Shown in pieces: positions 9,678-19,133 of a DNA stretch of 39,563 nucleotides. Under the pieces are notes generated by a model. The model saw only the letters and a list, made by a program, of their open reading frames with translations, did no database searches and was not told the origin of the DNA. Source of the stretch: Phaeodactylum tricornutum CCAP 1055/1 (lineage: Eukaryota; Bacillariophyta; Bacillariophyceae; Surirellales; Neidiaceae); the NCBI RefSeq assembly GCF_000150955.2, contig NW_002238021.1, forward strand, positions 1 to 39,563, read 5' to 3'. The position numbers and the translations under genes are program-made. Numbering within the stretch: position 1 is the first letter of the stretch; each line of letters opens with the position of its first letter.

Positions 9678-12600
9678 TTATGTCATCCGAACGACTGATT
9701 TGTGGGAGTGAGCATGGTTGTGACCGGAGCTGTAATCCGAAGTCGCTAAACTTTCGCAAGCTACAAGATGGGATCCGTCGCACCCTTTCTTGAGATCATC
9801 GATCTCGACATTAGGAGATTTGGAGCCGCTGCAACACTTCTCGATTACAGACGATTGCTTGGCCTCGGCGTCCTTCACCACTTTACTACCGCAACAGTTG
9901 TCTACAGCAAGTACCACCCGTTTAGAGTCGCCACATCCCTCCTGACAAGCCGCTCGGTTTGAGGCTGCAGTCGTGGCCTTTTCGGTGTCGCAGCATCCCT
10001 TCTGGCAAGCCACCTGGCTTACAGCCTCGGTTGCGGCTTTCTCGATGTTGCTGCATCCCTCCTGACAAGCCGCTCGGTTTGAGGCTGCGGCCGTTGCCTT
10101 TTCGGTGTTGCAGCATCCCTCCCGACAAGCCGACTGACTCACAGCTGCGGTAGCGGCTTTCTCGGTGTCGCCGCATCCCTCCTGACAAGCCGCTTGGTTT
10201 GCGGCTGCGGTCGTTGCCTTCTTTTCAGCTTTGCGGTATCCTTTCTGAGAAGCCCCTTGGCGTGCTGCAGGAGCTGTCTTCTCAGTGTCGAAGCAATTCT
10301 TTTGGCAAGCCGCGTGGCTAACGGCTAGCGTCTTCGTCTCAGTCTCGCAGCATCCCTTATCGCACGAAATTTTATAAACTTCCACTTTACCGGAACCTTG
10401 CGCGGCATTGTCAGAGAGAGTTGAGTCAGAATCTTGCCGCTTCATTTTCGCACGCCCTTGTTCAATATCACCTTCCTTCCTGTGAAAAGCTTCCTCTCTC
10501 TGGCGTTTCGGCAAGAGCAACATTGCATTCAAGGTAACAAGAATCATGGCTCCCACGTCGCTTGCTATAGCTGCCCAAAGATGAGTCAGCCCGGCAAGGG
10601 CGAAGCCAAGAACCACAAATTTCACGGTTAAGCTGAAAGCCACGTTTTCTTTGATTTTACGCGTGACCCTGTGGCCCATTTTGATGCTATATTCAAGCTT
10701 CTCTAGATTTGAATCCAATAGAGTCACGTCCGCAGTCTCCATCGCAAGCGCCGCCCCAGCACCCATTGCTACACCAATGTCTGCAGCTGCCAGAGCTGGC
10801 GCGTCGTTCACCCCGTCCCCACACATCATCACCAAGCGCCGCTGACCACATGGATTCGACAAAATTGAACCTCCAGTACAGCCAGAGCTCAAAGATTCAA
10901 TAAACGCCAGCTTCTCTTCGGGCAGTAGCTTGGACTGGATCTCCTGCTCAGACAAACCCACTTGCGCTCCAACTGCCAACGCTGCGTCGCGATTGTCCCC
11001 AGTCAACATGGTCACTTCAATACCGCACTTCCTCAAACGACTCAAAACACTAGCAGACTCGGCTCGGACACCATCGGCCGCACAGTACGCACACACAATT
11101 CCCTCCCCTTCTATACTCATGTACCCAATCGTCCCTCCAAGACCCTTCCACGATTCTACCTTGGCCCGTACCGTCTCGGGTACGTCCTTCAATAGACCGA
11201 TACGACCAAACATCCTCTCGTTACCAACGTGCACCTCGCGCCCATTGATAATGCCCAAAACGCCCTCGCCAGCAACGATGGTGTGCCTCTCGAGTTCCGT
11301 ATCTTTCGGTATACTGACTTTCTCGTTGCGAGCACCGGTCAAGATGGCTTGCGCCACAGGGTGCGACGCGCGCTCTTCCATCAAGGCTAGGTGCTCAAAT
11401 ACCTCCTTTCGCGACATATTCTTCGCAAAGTCTTCCAGGCTCAGCAACGCAAACTCCCCGTTCGTCAGTGTGCCCGTCTTGTCGAAGCAAATATGCTTCA
11501 CGAGGCTGAGTGCCTCCAAGTGTGCACCACCTTTGATAAGAATTCCATTTTGAGCCGTCGCAGCAAGACCAGCAACGTAAGACACAGGCGTCGAAATGAT
11601 CATGGCACACGGACAGGCCACAACGATCAGAATCAGCCCATTCTCAGTCCATGTTCTACCGGTTTCCTGTCCAAAAGCCCACGGTACACTGCACATGAGA
11701 ACGGCCGCGAGCACGACGAACGGTGTGTATATCTTGGCAAACTCGTCCACCAGCTTTTCCGTGTCCGATCGATTGGCTTGAGCTTCCTCGACCAGCCGAA
11801 TCAAACGAGACACGGCCGAGTTTTCCGAGGTCGATGTCGTTCGCACCATGATCTGCGTCATTCCAGAATTCACCGTACCACCCGAAACAACGTCATGTAG
11901 ACCTTTTCGAATGGGGCGGGCCTCTCCTGTCAAGGACGATTCGTCGACGGTCGTTGTGCCTTCCACGACAATACCATCGCACGGGATCTTGTCGCCGGTC
12001 TTCACAGACACAAGCGCCCCGACGGGAACCGCTGACGCCGGAATCACCACCAATTGTCGTGTCTGTGGATGCACCAGATTGGCCTTTTCGGGTCGTAAGT
12101 GTACAATTGCCGATAGGGCATGTCGGGCACGCGCCGTTGCGCGTACTTCCAGCCACTCTGAAATGGCAAACAAGAAGACGAGCGCTGCCGCCTCGGTATA
12201 CTCTTGTAACGCCACAGCACCGCATGCCGCAAATAGCATCAGGCAATTGGTATCGAACTGATACCGAGCCATCGTGCGAATCGCTTTGATGGCAATAGCG
12301 GGTAAACCAAACGCTACTGACGCGAGTCCCACCCACTTCAAATTCGTTAGGTTGCCTTCGGCCAAACTTAACATGGAAACAAGCCAGCAGACTCCGGAAA
12401 GAACGACAGCCGGCTTGGGATAGGTGTTCGGTTCGCTCACCATCTGTTCATCGTCTTTGAAAGAATCATCTAACCAAGACAAGTCCCACGACGAAGGATC
12501 CGCTCCATCTTTCCTTACAATGGTTTGTATTCCTGTTTCCGTAAACAGGGCTGAAGAAATGCACTGTGCGGTAACCGAGAAGGGGTTGTGGACAACTTTA

Positions 12601-14198
12601 ATCTCTTTTTGTGGCAAATCCACAATGAAGCTTTCCATTTGAATTTGCGTAGGGTCGTAATTATTGCGAAGAAACATAGTCAAAACGGAAACCAAATTCG
12701 ATGACGCCTCTTCATCTGCACCTTCCATGGACAAGATTGTTTCGCAAAACACGGAGCGAGCTTTTAAACTCTGCGCCGCATCTTTGCGGATGTCAGCCGC
12801 AAAGCCTTGCTTGTTGAGGGCATCGCGAATTTCTTGAGCCGACACCAGTTGAGTGTTGTGAGTCACGTAGACAGTCTTCGTTGTGACATTGATTGTGATC
12901 ACCGAAACGCCCGTAATCGGCTCGACGATCTGATTTATGGCTGGGATCTCACTGGCGCAGCAAATGTGCTCGACATAAAAGGTTGATTTGCCAGTTACCG
13001 GCTGCGATTCCATAGCGAGACCACCATCACGTTTAATAGTCGCAGCAAGATTTTCGACGTTCAAAGCTTTCGTCATGGCCTTGGCAGAAACTTGAGTAGC
13101 GTCATAATCAACCAAAATTTGCTTGAGAGGTACGTTGACGCGCACCTTTTTAACGCCCTTGATCGGCTCCAGGATTCGATTGATGATCGGAATTTCGGCG
13201 GCGCAGCAGATACCATTGCACACCAAGACACTGCGAGCCAGCTCGGGCTTCAAGGACTTGCTTGAAGAAGAACTCTTTTTCAGCGAAGGGCGTCGGGATG
13301 GAGAGTCCATGATATTGTCGACAGCCTTAACACGATCCGACTCGAGAGAAAAGATCTTGAGGTGGTCCAAAATGTTGAACTTGGCGGGCGCTATCTCGAA
13401 AAAGTGAACTTGAATGTCCTTCTTACCGTCGCGACGATGCTTCCACTGTCGCTGACCGATGTTCTGAAAAGTTCCGTGAACATCATCGTGACCACATCCG
13501 TCACAGGGGTGTTCCAAATGTAAGTTGCCAGTCTTGGCGTTGTGAACGAGATAGTCAACATGATCTTCGTGCTGCACAGCATGCATTCGGCGGCGGTGGG
13601 TACCGCCTCCCTGGCACGATCCGTTGCTACTTTTGGTATCGAACAGTGCTTGACTATTACATTCGTTAGGCATGGCCTCCGAAACATCAATATTCAAAAG
13701 GGATCGCTCAGGCTCTGTTTCTTTCACCAAAGGATGCAGAATGTGCGTCGCAAGTTTAGCCGGGTCATCGCAGGCTTCGTCGCAATGAGCCGCTCGCAAG
13801 TGCGCGTGCATGTGTGGAGTTTCCACTCCACAAAAGCATGATTCTTCTGGCACTCCGTGCTTGCCTTCTTCGTCCAAGCAAGGCGTCAAGAAGGATCCGT
13901 CAATCGAGCCGTGCGGTTTGAAGCACAAGTCGCTGATGTTTTTTTCGTAGCGAAAGGTCTTGGGGATACCGGTGGCATCCAAGAGAACAATATCCGTGCC
14001 GTTCTCGCGGACGACAGCCAAGCAAAGAGTAGACTCTTCGCGCGTGATATCTTCACCGTGAGCGCACGCATTTCGTTGGGAACGCGAGTGCTCACCGGAG
14101 CCTCCTTTGCCCTCCGAGCTTGCCTTGCTGTCGGTTGCTGTCGCTGGCGCCTCGGCCTTGCCGCATCCCATGCTATCGCAGCAGCCATTGCTCGCCAT
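9678..14198 (-). CDS. P1B-2 heavy-metal (Zn/Cd) exporting ATPase, copy 1
   Basis: This 1506-codon intronless gene is the mirror copy of 19134-23654 and differs by one residue noticed (Leu673 here, Val in the other copy) plus at least one silent change. It encodes a P-type ATPase expected to pump Zn2+/Cd2+/Pb2+ across a membrane: two HMA domains with GICCAAE and HICCASE, a third degenerate HMA-like region, TGEA, the CPC ion channel motif, DKTGT phosphorylation site, SHP, GDGVND and a Cys-rich repeat tail. The start ATG lies in a strong context (CACCATGGCG) and is preceded by about 510 bp of its own upstream DNA, identical in both copies apart from rare SNPs. Both copies therefore look fully functional. 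A full domain description is given with copy 2. Confidence 0.96.
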   Translation of the reverse strand: MASNGCCDSMGCGKAEAPATATDSKASSEGKGGSGEHSRSQRNACAHGEDITREESTLCLAVVRENGTDIVLLDATGIPKTFRYEKNISDLCFKPHGSIDGSFLTPCLDEEGKHGVPEESCFCGVETPHMHAHLRAAHCDEACDDPAKLATHILHPLVKETEPERSLLNIDVSEAMPNECNSQALFDTKSSNGSCQGGGTHRRRMHAVQHEDHVDYLVHNAKTGNLHLEHPCDGCGHDDVHGTFQNIGQRQWKHRRDGKKDIQVHFFEIAPAKFNILDHLKIFSLESDRVKAVDNIMDSPSRRPSLKKSSSSSKSLKPELARSVLVCNGICCAAEIPIINRILEPIKGVKKVRVNVPLKQILVDYDATQVSAKAMTKALNVENLAATIKRDGGLAMESQPVTGKSTFYVEHICCASEIPAINQIVEPITGVSVITINVTTKTVYVTHNTQLVSAQEIRDALNKQGFAADIRKDAAQSLKARSVFCETILSMEGADEEASSNLVSVLTMFLRNNYDPTQIQMESFIVDLPQKEIKVVHNPFSVTAQCISSALFTETGIQTIVRKDGADPSSWDLSWLDDSFKDDEQMVSEPNTYPKPAVVLSGVCWLVSMLSLAEGNLTNLKWVGLASVAFGLPAIAIKAIRTMARYQFDTNCLMLFAACGAVALQEYTEAAALVFLFAISEWLEVRATARARHALSAIVHLRPEKANLVHPQTRQLVVIPASAVPVGALVSVKTGDKIPCDGIVVEGTTTVDESSLTGEARPIRKGLHDVVSGGTVNSGMTQIMVRTTSTSENSAVSRLIRLVEEAQANRSDTEKLVDEFAKIYTPFVVLAAVLMCSVPWAFGQETGRTWTENGLILIVVACPCAMIISTPVSYVAGLAATAQNGILIKGGAHLEALSLVKHICFDKTGTLTNGEFALLSLEDFAKNMSRKEVFEHLALMEERASHPVAQAILTGARNEKVSIPKDTELERHTIVAGEGVLGIINGREVHVGNERMFGRIGLLKDVPETVRAKVESWKGLGGTIGYMSIEGEGIVCAYCAADGVRAESASVLSRLRKCGIEVTMLTGDNRDAALAVGAQVGLSEQEIQSKLLPEEKLAFIESLSSGCTGGSILSNPCGQRRLVMMCGDGVNDAPALAAADIGVAMGAGAALAMETADVTLLDSNLEKLEYSIKMGHRVTRKIKENVAFSLTVKFVVLGFALAGLTHLWAAIASDVGAMILVTLNAMLLLPKRQREEAFHRKEGDIEQGRAKMKRQDSDSTLSDNAAQGSGKVEVYKISCDKGCCETETKTLAVSHAACQKNCFDTEKTAPAARQGASQKGYRKAEKKATTAAANQAACQEGCGDTEKAATAAVSQSACREGCCNTEKATAAASNRAACQEGCSNIEKAATEAVSQVACQKGCCDTEKATTAASNRAACQEGCGDSKRVVLAVDNCCGSKVVKDAEAKQSSVIEKCCSGSKSPNVEIDDLKKGCDGSHLVACESLATSDYSSGHNHAHSHKSVVRMT
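9924..10310 (-). repeat. 60-bp coding minisatellite in ATPase tail (copy 1)
   Basis: About six and a half units of 60 bp (20 codons, consensus ACQEGCxDTEKAxTAAxSxx) are repeated in the 3' part of the ATPase gene. Units ending AVSQ and ASNR alternate, giving a 120-bp higher-order period. The array is the same length in both palindrome arms. Confidence 0.88.
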
Positions 14199-14708
14199 GG
14201 TGGTGATTGTTGTACGTTATTTCTGGATGTTCAAAGGGGTCTCGACGGATGATTCGTTTGTGAGAACACTAGTGTGATGGTTCTGGTTGTGACCTCGGCT
14301 ACTACCAAGAACCACCGTACGACTTGGCTCTCGGAAAGGGATACGTCTACCGTACCTGTCTTGATTGTTGTCCGAGTGGCATACGCTGGCACGCTCCCAT
14401 CGAGGGAAACACGATTTGACGACGTGTATTTTCACAGTCAATGAAAACCTACAAAAACTATATTCCGAATTCCTTTTGCACTAGATTTCAGGATTAGGAC
14501 CGTGTTTCTGCGTCTTGTGGGTTGCCACCGTTGCTTGAGCTGGACCTCTATACTAGCTAGTAGACCTTGTCAAGCCTCTTGTACAAGATAGATTTAGCTC
14601 TCTTACTATTGATTTACACTTTGCACAAAGGACTAGAATCACACACACCATTTATACATATTTTTCAAGCAAAGAGTCATCTTCTGTTGCAGTTGCTATG
14701 GTCTCGCT
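14199..14708. other. ATPase 5' flank (left copy)
   Basis: This 510-bp region lies between the ATPase ATG and the interstitial telomeric repeat and presumably holds its promoter and 5' UTR. No motif is clear enough to call. The short spacing puts this gene within about half a kilobase of what looks like a former chromosome end. Confidence 0.5.
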
Positions 14709-14729
14709 GGGTTAGGGTTAGGGTTAGGG
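14709..14729 (+). repeat. Interstitial telomeric repeat (left copy)
   Basis: There are 3.5 perfect GGGTTA units on the + strand, so the G-rich strand points towards the palindrome centre. On one side is the ATPase upstream region and on the other the 3' end of the Penelope-like element. This is the sequence of the telomere at 39321-39563. Confidence 0.95.
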
Positions 14730-15816
14730 TCAGGTACGTACAGGACGTAAAAAGGAGCTAATGCACTATTCCCAGAATAACGAAGGTGTTAAGGTAAGTT
14801 ACTCGCAACACTGCGAAGACAGCAGTTCAGTGTTTCGGTTTCCCTTCAACGGGCGAGGCTCACAAAGAGGCAAAGATCGTCGTTTCGATAGAAATGAACG
14901 GTTGGCAGAAAGTGGGAAATGAGCATTTAAAATGCAAAGGTTTGAAATTGAAAGAAAGGGACCCGGGAGACTGCAAGGATGAAGCAGGGTAGGGCCACAG
15001 ACAAAACAAGATCAAAACTCGTAATGAAGAGTCAAGTCGGGCAGACGGAACAGAAAGCAGCAGACAGCCGGATAAGGATAGGTCGGGCAGACAGAACCGA
15101 AAGACTAAGACTGACAGATAAGAGTGGTAGGGGCAGCCAAGTCCAAAGTGACAGACAAACGGATAGGATTGCGTCGGGCAGACAAGAGAAGTTCAATCAG
15201 ACACACTGATATCAGGATCGGGCAGAAGATGGTAGGTGAAGTCAGACAGACGGATAAGCAAGCAGACTTGACCAGAAATCCAAAGATCCAAGTTCGAGAA
15301 CGAATTTGAAATTTGAGACCAACAGGGGAGCGGGTTAGGGCTCCAGAGATAAAGGGTCAGGGTTAATGACGCCCACAGGATCGTCGAAATCACGAAGGAT
15401 AACCGAAACTGGGGCGTCATTGGTGGTCCGGATACGGCGGGGGGCGAGAAGGTTTCCAAGGTTGCGAGGCCGATGATACGCAACAATCAGTCGATTGCAG
15501 CCGAAGCGAGAAAACGAGCGATTCCGGAGGTCCGGCAGAGGAGGTTCGCCAGGAGGATGCAACATAGTAGACGCGAACGTCTGCTGCAAAGTGGCCGTCG
15601 GCACATCCAATGGATGATATTGGACATGAAGAAATAAAACGGGATCGGCAACGGGTGGCGAGTCGGAAAGCGACGCAGAGGGTGCCGGGCGAAGCAACGA
15701 CTCAGCAAGAACAAGAGCAGAATTGAACAAAGGTAATAACATTGTTCGCGAATACCCTCGAGCCCAAAGACGAAGGAACAACTTTCTCACTAACTCAGTG
15801 CGTTTGCCATGCGTTG
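14730..15816 (-). mobile_element. 3' fragment of Penelope-like element (left copy)
   Basis: This is the inverted copy of 17516-18602: about 605 bp of 3' non-coding sequence with degenerate TCTGCCCGAC-type repeats, then about 160 C-terminal codons of the reverse transcriptase (15335-15816) including the thumb-region stretch NRLIVAYHRPRNLGNLL. The open frame continues to 15946 only by reading the spacer antisense. One residue noticed differs from the right copy (LRLWARG against LRLRARG). It lacks the RT core and is a fragment. Confidence 0.88.
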
Positions 15817-17997
15817 GGCCGGTCGAAAAGTCGTGCAATTCGCCGACGAGTCTTCCAACGCTTCTTCCGCCGCCGCCAAGCCCTCTACGAAAAAGAAATC
15901 GAATCTTCGGAATCCAAAACGATTCGGCGGTTCGCGACCGTCGCAACGAAAATAAAGCAAGTGTACGGCTTTGTTGCCAACCCTGCTCTCACTCGCTGCC
16001 ACAACCTAAGTATCCTTCTGCGCGACATGCCTGCGTGGCTTTATTTTAGTCGCCCACTCAATGCTGCGTTCCATAACCTTTGCTCCTCGGCTACTACCGT
16101 TCCGTCGAACACTCGGTCTCTACTTGGCCTCGGTCTCTCCTTCTGCGTGCGTCGATCCCGTACCGGTGGTCCACGCACAGTTGATTTCCGTCGTTTCCGT
16201 CGCGATTGCTTTACAAAAATGCTCTTTGCGGGAAGCGACCCTCTCCCACCGACGAAACTCTTTATTCGCTCGACTTGGGAACCACCCCCGGATGAAATTC
16301 CTCCTGAATTTCGTGTCCGCGTCGCAACTTTTTCTCGCGACGTCCGTCGCCTTTTCCGGCGACAATCTTGTTCTTCGAACTTACTTCCGTCTCAGTCTGC
16401 CGCGCTTCGTACCCTTCGTACAAATTATTCGCTGATTGTGTGCAAAACGGATAAAAATTTGGGCCCCGCCATCATGGATCGTTCGACATACATTTGTCGA
16501 GCCTTCCAGGATCATCTTGCGGATGCCTCTACCTACCGTCGCCTCTCTGAAATTACGGCTACCAATCGGATTTCCGCTGTGCGCCGTATTATTTTGGGTT
16601 TCATTTCGACAACGTTTCCTACACGAAACGACCCTACACGTAAGTTCTTACTTCGCTCACTCGAGCAAGTATCGGATCCGTTTGGATATTTCTATATTCT
16701 CGCGAAGATCCATAAGACGCCTTGGAAAACCCGCCCCATTGTCTCTGTCAGTGGCAGCCTGTGCCATGGCCTTGGTCGTTGGGTCGACTCGCAACTGCAG
16801 AAGTTGCTTCCATCGCTCCCGTATGTCTACAACAGTTCCACCCACGTCTGCCAACGCTTACGTGTGCATTCGGATCTCCCGTTGTCCGCTCGCTGCTTTT
16901 CTCTTGACGCCGTTTCGATGTATACCAACATTGACACACGTCATGCTCTTTCTGAGATCCGTGCTTACTTCGACTCTTCTGGTATTTGTGAACGTCATGG
17001 TGTTCAGTCGATGGCCCTTCTCAAGGGCCTCGAAATTATTATGCTTCACAACGTTTTTCGATTTGGCGATACATTCTGGGTTCAGAAAACCGGAACCGCC
17101 ATGGGTACACCGCCGGCACCCATGTACGCGACTCTGTATTTTGCCATTCACGAACACCGTATTCTCCCTTCTTTCTCGAGAGAGTTGGTGGAGTACGGTC
17201 GCTACATTGACGATGGATTCGGAATCTGGATTCCGGATCCAACTCTTTCCGATGTGGACAATGACGCTCGTTGGCTGTCGTTCCAACAGGCCGTCAACGA
17301 TTACGGACGTCTTACTTGGGAATTCACCCCTCGGTGTTCTTCCCTGACTTTTCTGGACCTGTTTATTGAACTTGTCCCCCACGAGCCTATCCGTACATCT
17401 CTGTACGAGAAAGCTCTCAACTTGTACCTTTATTTGCCCCCTCACTCCGCCCATTCTCCCGGAATGATTCGAGGGCTTATTATTGGTCAAGTTCGACAAA
17501 TTTTCTTGCTCACTTCAACGCATGGCAAACGCACTGAGTTAGTGAGAAAGTTGTTCCTTCGTCTTCGGGCTCGAGGGTATTCGCGAACAATGTTATTACC
17601 TTTGTTCAATTCTGCTCTTGTTCTTGCTGAGTCGTTGCTTCGCCCGGCACCCTCTGCGTCGCTTTCCGACTCGCCACCCGTTGCCGATCCCGTTTTATTT
17701 CTTCATGTCCAATATCATCCATTGGATGTGCCGACGGCCACTTTGCAGCAGACGTTCGCGTCTACTATGTTGCATCCTCCTGGCGAACCTCCTCTGCCGG
17801 ACCTCCGGAATCGCTCGTTTTCTCGCTTCGGCTGCAATCGACTGATTGTTGCGTATCATCGGCCTCGCAACCTTGGAAACCTTCTCGCCCCCCGCCGTAT
17901 CCGGACCACCAATGACGCCCCAGTTTCGGTTATCCTTCGTGATTTCGACGATCCTGTGGGCGTCATTAACCCTGACCCTTTATCTCTGGAGCCCTAA
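15742..17997 (+). CDS. Penelope-like reverse transcriptase (751-codon open frame)
   Basis: The protein is a reverse transcriptase of the Penelope/telomerase-related group. An N-terminal region contains LGLGLSFCV. Then come KTDKNLGPAIMDR (about 235-247, fingers), SLDAVSMYTNID (motif A, D389), TGTAMGTPPAPMYA (motif B), YGRYIDDGFGIW (motif C, D490 and D491), FTPRCSSLTFLDLFIEL and a thumb-like C-terminus with NRLIVAYHRPRNLGNLL. The catalytic Asp residues are all present. The stop follows soon after the thumb, so there is no C-terminal GIY-YIG endonuclease. The first 25 codons (15742-15816) are antisense of the gene's own C-terminal region, created by the palindrome junction; the native start is lost, and an internal ATG such as 16027 is possible. 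It could still yield a near-complete enzyme, but no native promoter is visible. Confidence 0.9.
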   Translation: MFANTLEPKDEGTTFSLTQCVCHALGRSKSRAIRRRVFQRFFRRRQALYEKEIESSESKTIRRFATVATKIKQVYGFVANPALTRCHNLSILLRDMPAWLYFSRPLNAAFHNLCSSATTVPSNTRSLLGLGLSFCVRRSRTGGPRTVDFRRFRRDCFTKMLFAGSDPLPPTKLFIRSTWEPPPDEIPPEFRVRVATFSRDVRRLFRRQSCSSNLLPSQSAALRTLRTNYSLIVCKTDKNLGPAIMDRSTYICRAFQDHLADASTYRRLSEITATNRISAVRRIILGFISTTFPTRNDPTRKFLLRSLEQVSDPFGYFYILAKIHKTPWKTRPIVSVSGSLCHGLGRWVDSQLQKLLPSLPYVYNSSTHVCQRLRVHSDLPLSARCFSLDAVSMYTNIDTRHALSEIRAYFDSSGICERHGVQSMALLKGLEIIMLHNVFRFGDTFWVQKTGTAMGTPPAPMYATLYFAIHEHRILPSFSRELVEYGRYIDDGFGIWIPDPTLSDVDNDARWLSFQQAVNDYGRLTWEFTPRCSSLTFLDLFIELVPHEPIRTSLYEKALNLYLYLPPHSAHSPGMIRGLIIGQVRQIFLLTSTHGKRTELVRKLFLRLRARGYSRTMLLPLFNSALVLAESLLRPAPSASLSDSPPVADPVLFLHVQYHPLDVPTATLQQTFASTMLHPPGEPPLPDLRNRSFSRFGCNRLIVAYHRPRNLGNLLAPRRIRTTNDAPVSVILRDFDDPVGVINPDPLSLEP
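15817..17515. other. Unique spacer at palindrome centre
   Basis: These 1699 bases occur once and separate the inverted arms. The whole spacer is coding for the Penelope-like reverse transcriptase (RT N-terminal region, fingers, palm with the YIDD box). A loop this long argues against a simple short-hairpin fold-back and fits end-to-end joining of two copies cut 1.7 kb apart. Confidence 0.93.
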
Positions 17998-18602
17998 CCC
18001 GCTCCCCTGTTGGTCTCAAATTTCAAATTCGTTCTCGAACTTGGATCTTTGGATTTCTGGTCAAGTCTGCTTGCTTATCCGTCTGTCTGACTTCACCTAC
18101 CATCTTCTGCCCGATCCTGATATCAGTGTGTCTGATTGAACTTCTCTTGTCTGCCCGACGCAATCCTATCCGTTTGTCTGTCACTTTGGACTTGGCTGCC
18201 CCTACCACTCTTATCTGTCAGTCTTAGTCTTTCGGTTCTGTCTGCCCGACCTATCCTTATCCGGCTGTCTGCTGCTTTCTGTTCCGTCTGCCCGACTTGA
18301 CTCTTCATTACGAGTTTTGATCTTGTTTTGTCTGTGGCCCTACCCTGCTTCATCCTTGCAGTCTCCCGGGTCCCTTTCTTTCAATTTCAAACCTTTGCAT
18401 TTTAAATGCTCATTTCCCACTTTCTGCCAACCGTTCATTTCTATCGAAACGACGATCTTTGCCTCTTTGTGAGCCTCGCCCGTTGAAGGGAAACCGAAAC
18501 ACTGAACTGCTGTCTTCGCAGTGTTGCGAGTAACTTACCTTAACACCTTCGTTATTCTGGGAATAGTGCATTAGCTCCTTTTTACGTCCTGTACGTACCT
18601 GA
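17998..18602 (+). other. 3' non-coding region of the Penelope-like element
   Basis: About 605 bp follow the RT stop. The middle part (about 18100-18300) contains degenerate repeats around TCTGCCCGAC at roughly 45-50 bp spacing with TCCTATCCG-like spacers. Its junction with CCCTAA repeats marks the element's 3' end. No endonuclease-like ORF is seen. Confidence 0.65.
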
Positions 18603-18623
18603 CCCTAACCCTAACCCTAACCC
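18603..18623 (-). repeat. Interstitial telomeric repeat (right copy)
   Basis: CCCTAACCCTAACCCTAACCC on the + strand (3.5 units) abuts the 3' end of the Penelope-like element. This is the orientation of a left-hand chromosome end, opposite to the true telomere at 39563, and it mirrors 14709-14729. Confidence 0.95.
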
Positions 18624-19133
18624 AGCGAGACCATAGCAACTGCAACAGAAGATGACTCTTTGCTTGAAAAATATGTATAAATGGTGTGTGTGATTCTAGT
18701 CCTTTGTGCAAAGTGTAAATCAATAGTAAGAGAGCTAAATCTATCTTGTACGAGAGGCTTGACAAGGTCTACTAGCTAGTATAGAGGTCCAGCTCAAGCA
18801 ACGGTGGCAACCCACAAGACGCAGAAACACGGTCCTAATCCTGAAATCTAGTGCAAAAGGAATTCGGAATATAGTTTTTGTAGGTTTTCATTGACTGTGA
18901 AAATACACGTCGTCAAATCGTGTTTCCCTCGATGGGAGCGTGCCAGCGTATGCCACTCGGACAACAATCAAGACAGGTACGGTAGACGTATCCCTTTCCG
19001 AGAGCCAAGTCGTACGGTGGTTCTTGGTAGTAGCCGAGGTCACAACCAGAACCATCACACTAGTGTTCTCACAAACGAATCATCCGTCGAGACCCCTTTG
19101 AACATCCAGAAATAACGTACAACAATCACCACC
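18624..19133. other. ATPase 5' flank (right copy)
   Basis: 510 bp between the interstitial telomeric repeat and the ATPase ATG, expected to contain the promoter. No recognisable core element could be called. Confidence 0.5.

Larger units (their letters stand above)
17..15816 (+). repeat. Left arm of giant palindrome
   Basis: Positions 17-15816 read as the reverse complement of 17516-33316. Mirror coordinates sum to 33333 below about position 8691 and to 33332 above it, because the right arm carries one extra base in the copy of the site near 8695. Every feature has its mirror partner. Differences by eye are rare single substitutions (for example at 312, 474 and 797). The outer end is set by the vector-like block, so the arm may extend further in the genome. 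Confidence 0.97.
15817..18602 (+). mobile_element. Penelope-like (EN-minus type) retroelement, 5'-truncated
   Basis: The element runs from the palindrome junction to the interstitial (CCCTAA)n at 18603. It comprises the RT gene and a 605-bp 3' UTR with no GIY-YIG endonuclease in any frame examined. Endonuclease-deficient Penelope-like elements (Athena, Coprina) are known to attach to chromosome ends, with the 3' end joined to telomeric repeats and the 5' end often truncated. Both features are seen here. The family assignment rests on RT motifs; attachment by telomere priming is inference. Confidence 0.82.

Noticed and set aside
11391-11900. 169-codon frame antisense to the ATPase catalytic region
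   Set aside because: Shadow of a GC-balanced long gene on the other strand.
13857-14252. 131-codon open frame opposite the ATPase start
   Set aside because: Antisense shadow of the Cys/Ala-rich ATPase N-terminus; no independent evidence of coding.
14701-14735. Functional internal telomere or origin
   Set aside because: Only 3.5 units, enclosed by element and gene sequence; better explained as a remnant junction.
14979-15309. Short open frames in the left-arm Penelope 3' UTR (for example MKQGRATDKTRSK...)
   Set aside because: They translate the antisense of degenerate UTR repeats; no family resemblance.
16436-17347. 303-codon frame overlapping the reverse transcriptase
   Set aside because: Same-strand out-of-frame shadow; the RT frame carries all recognisable motifs.
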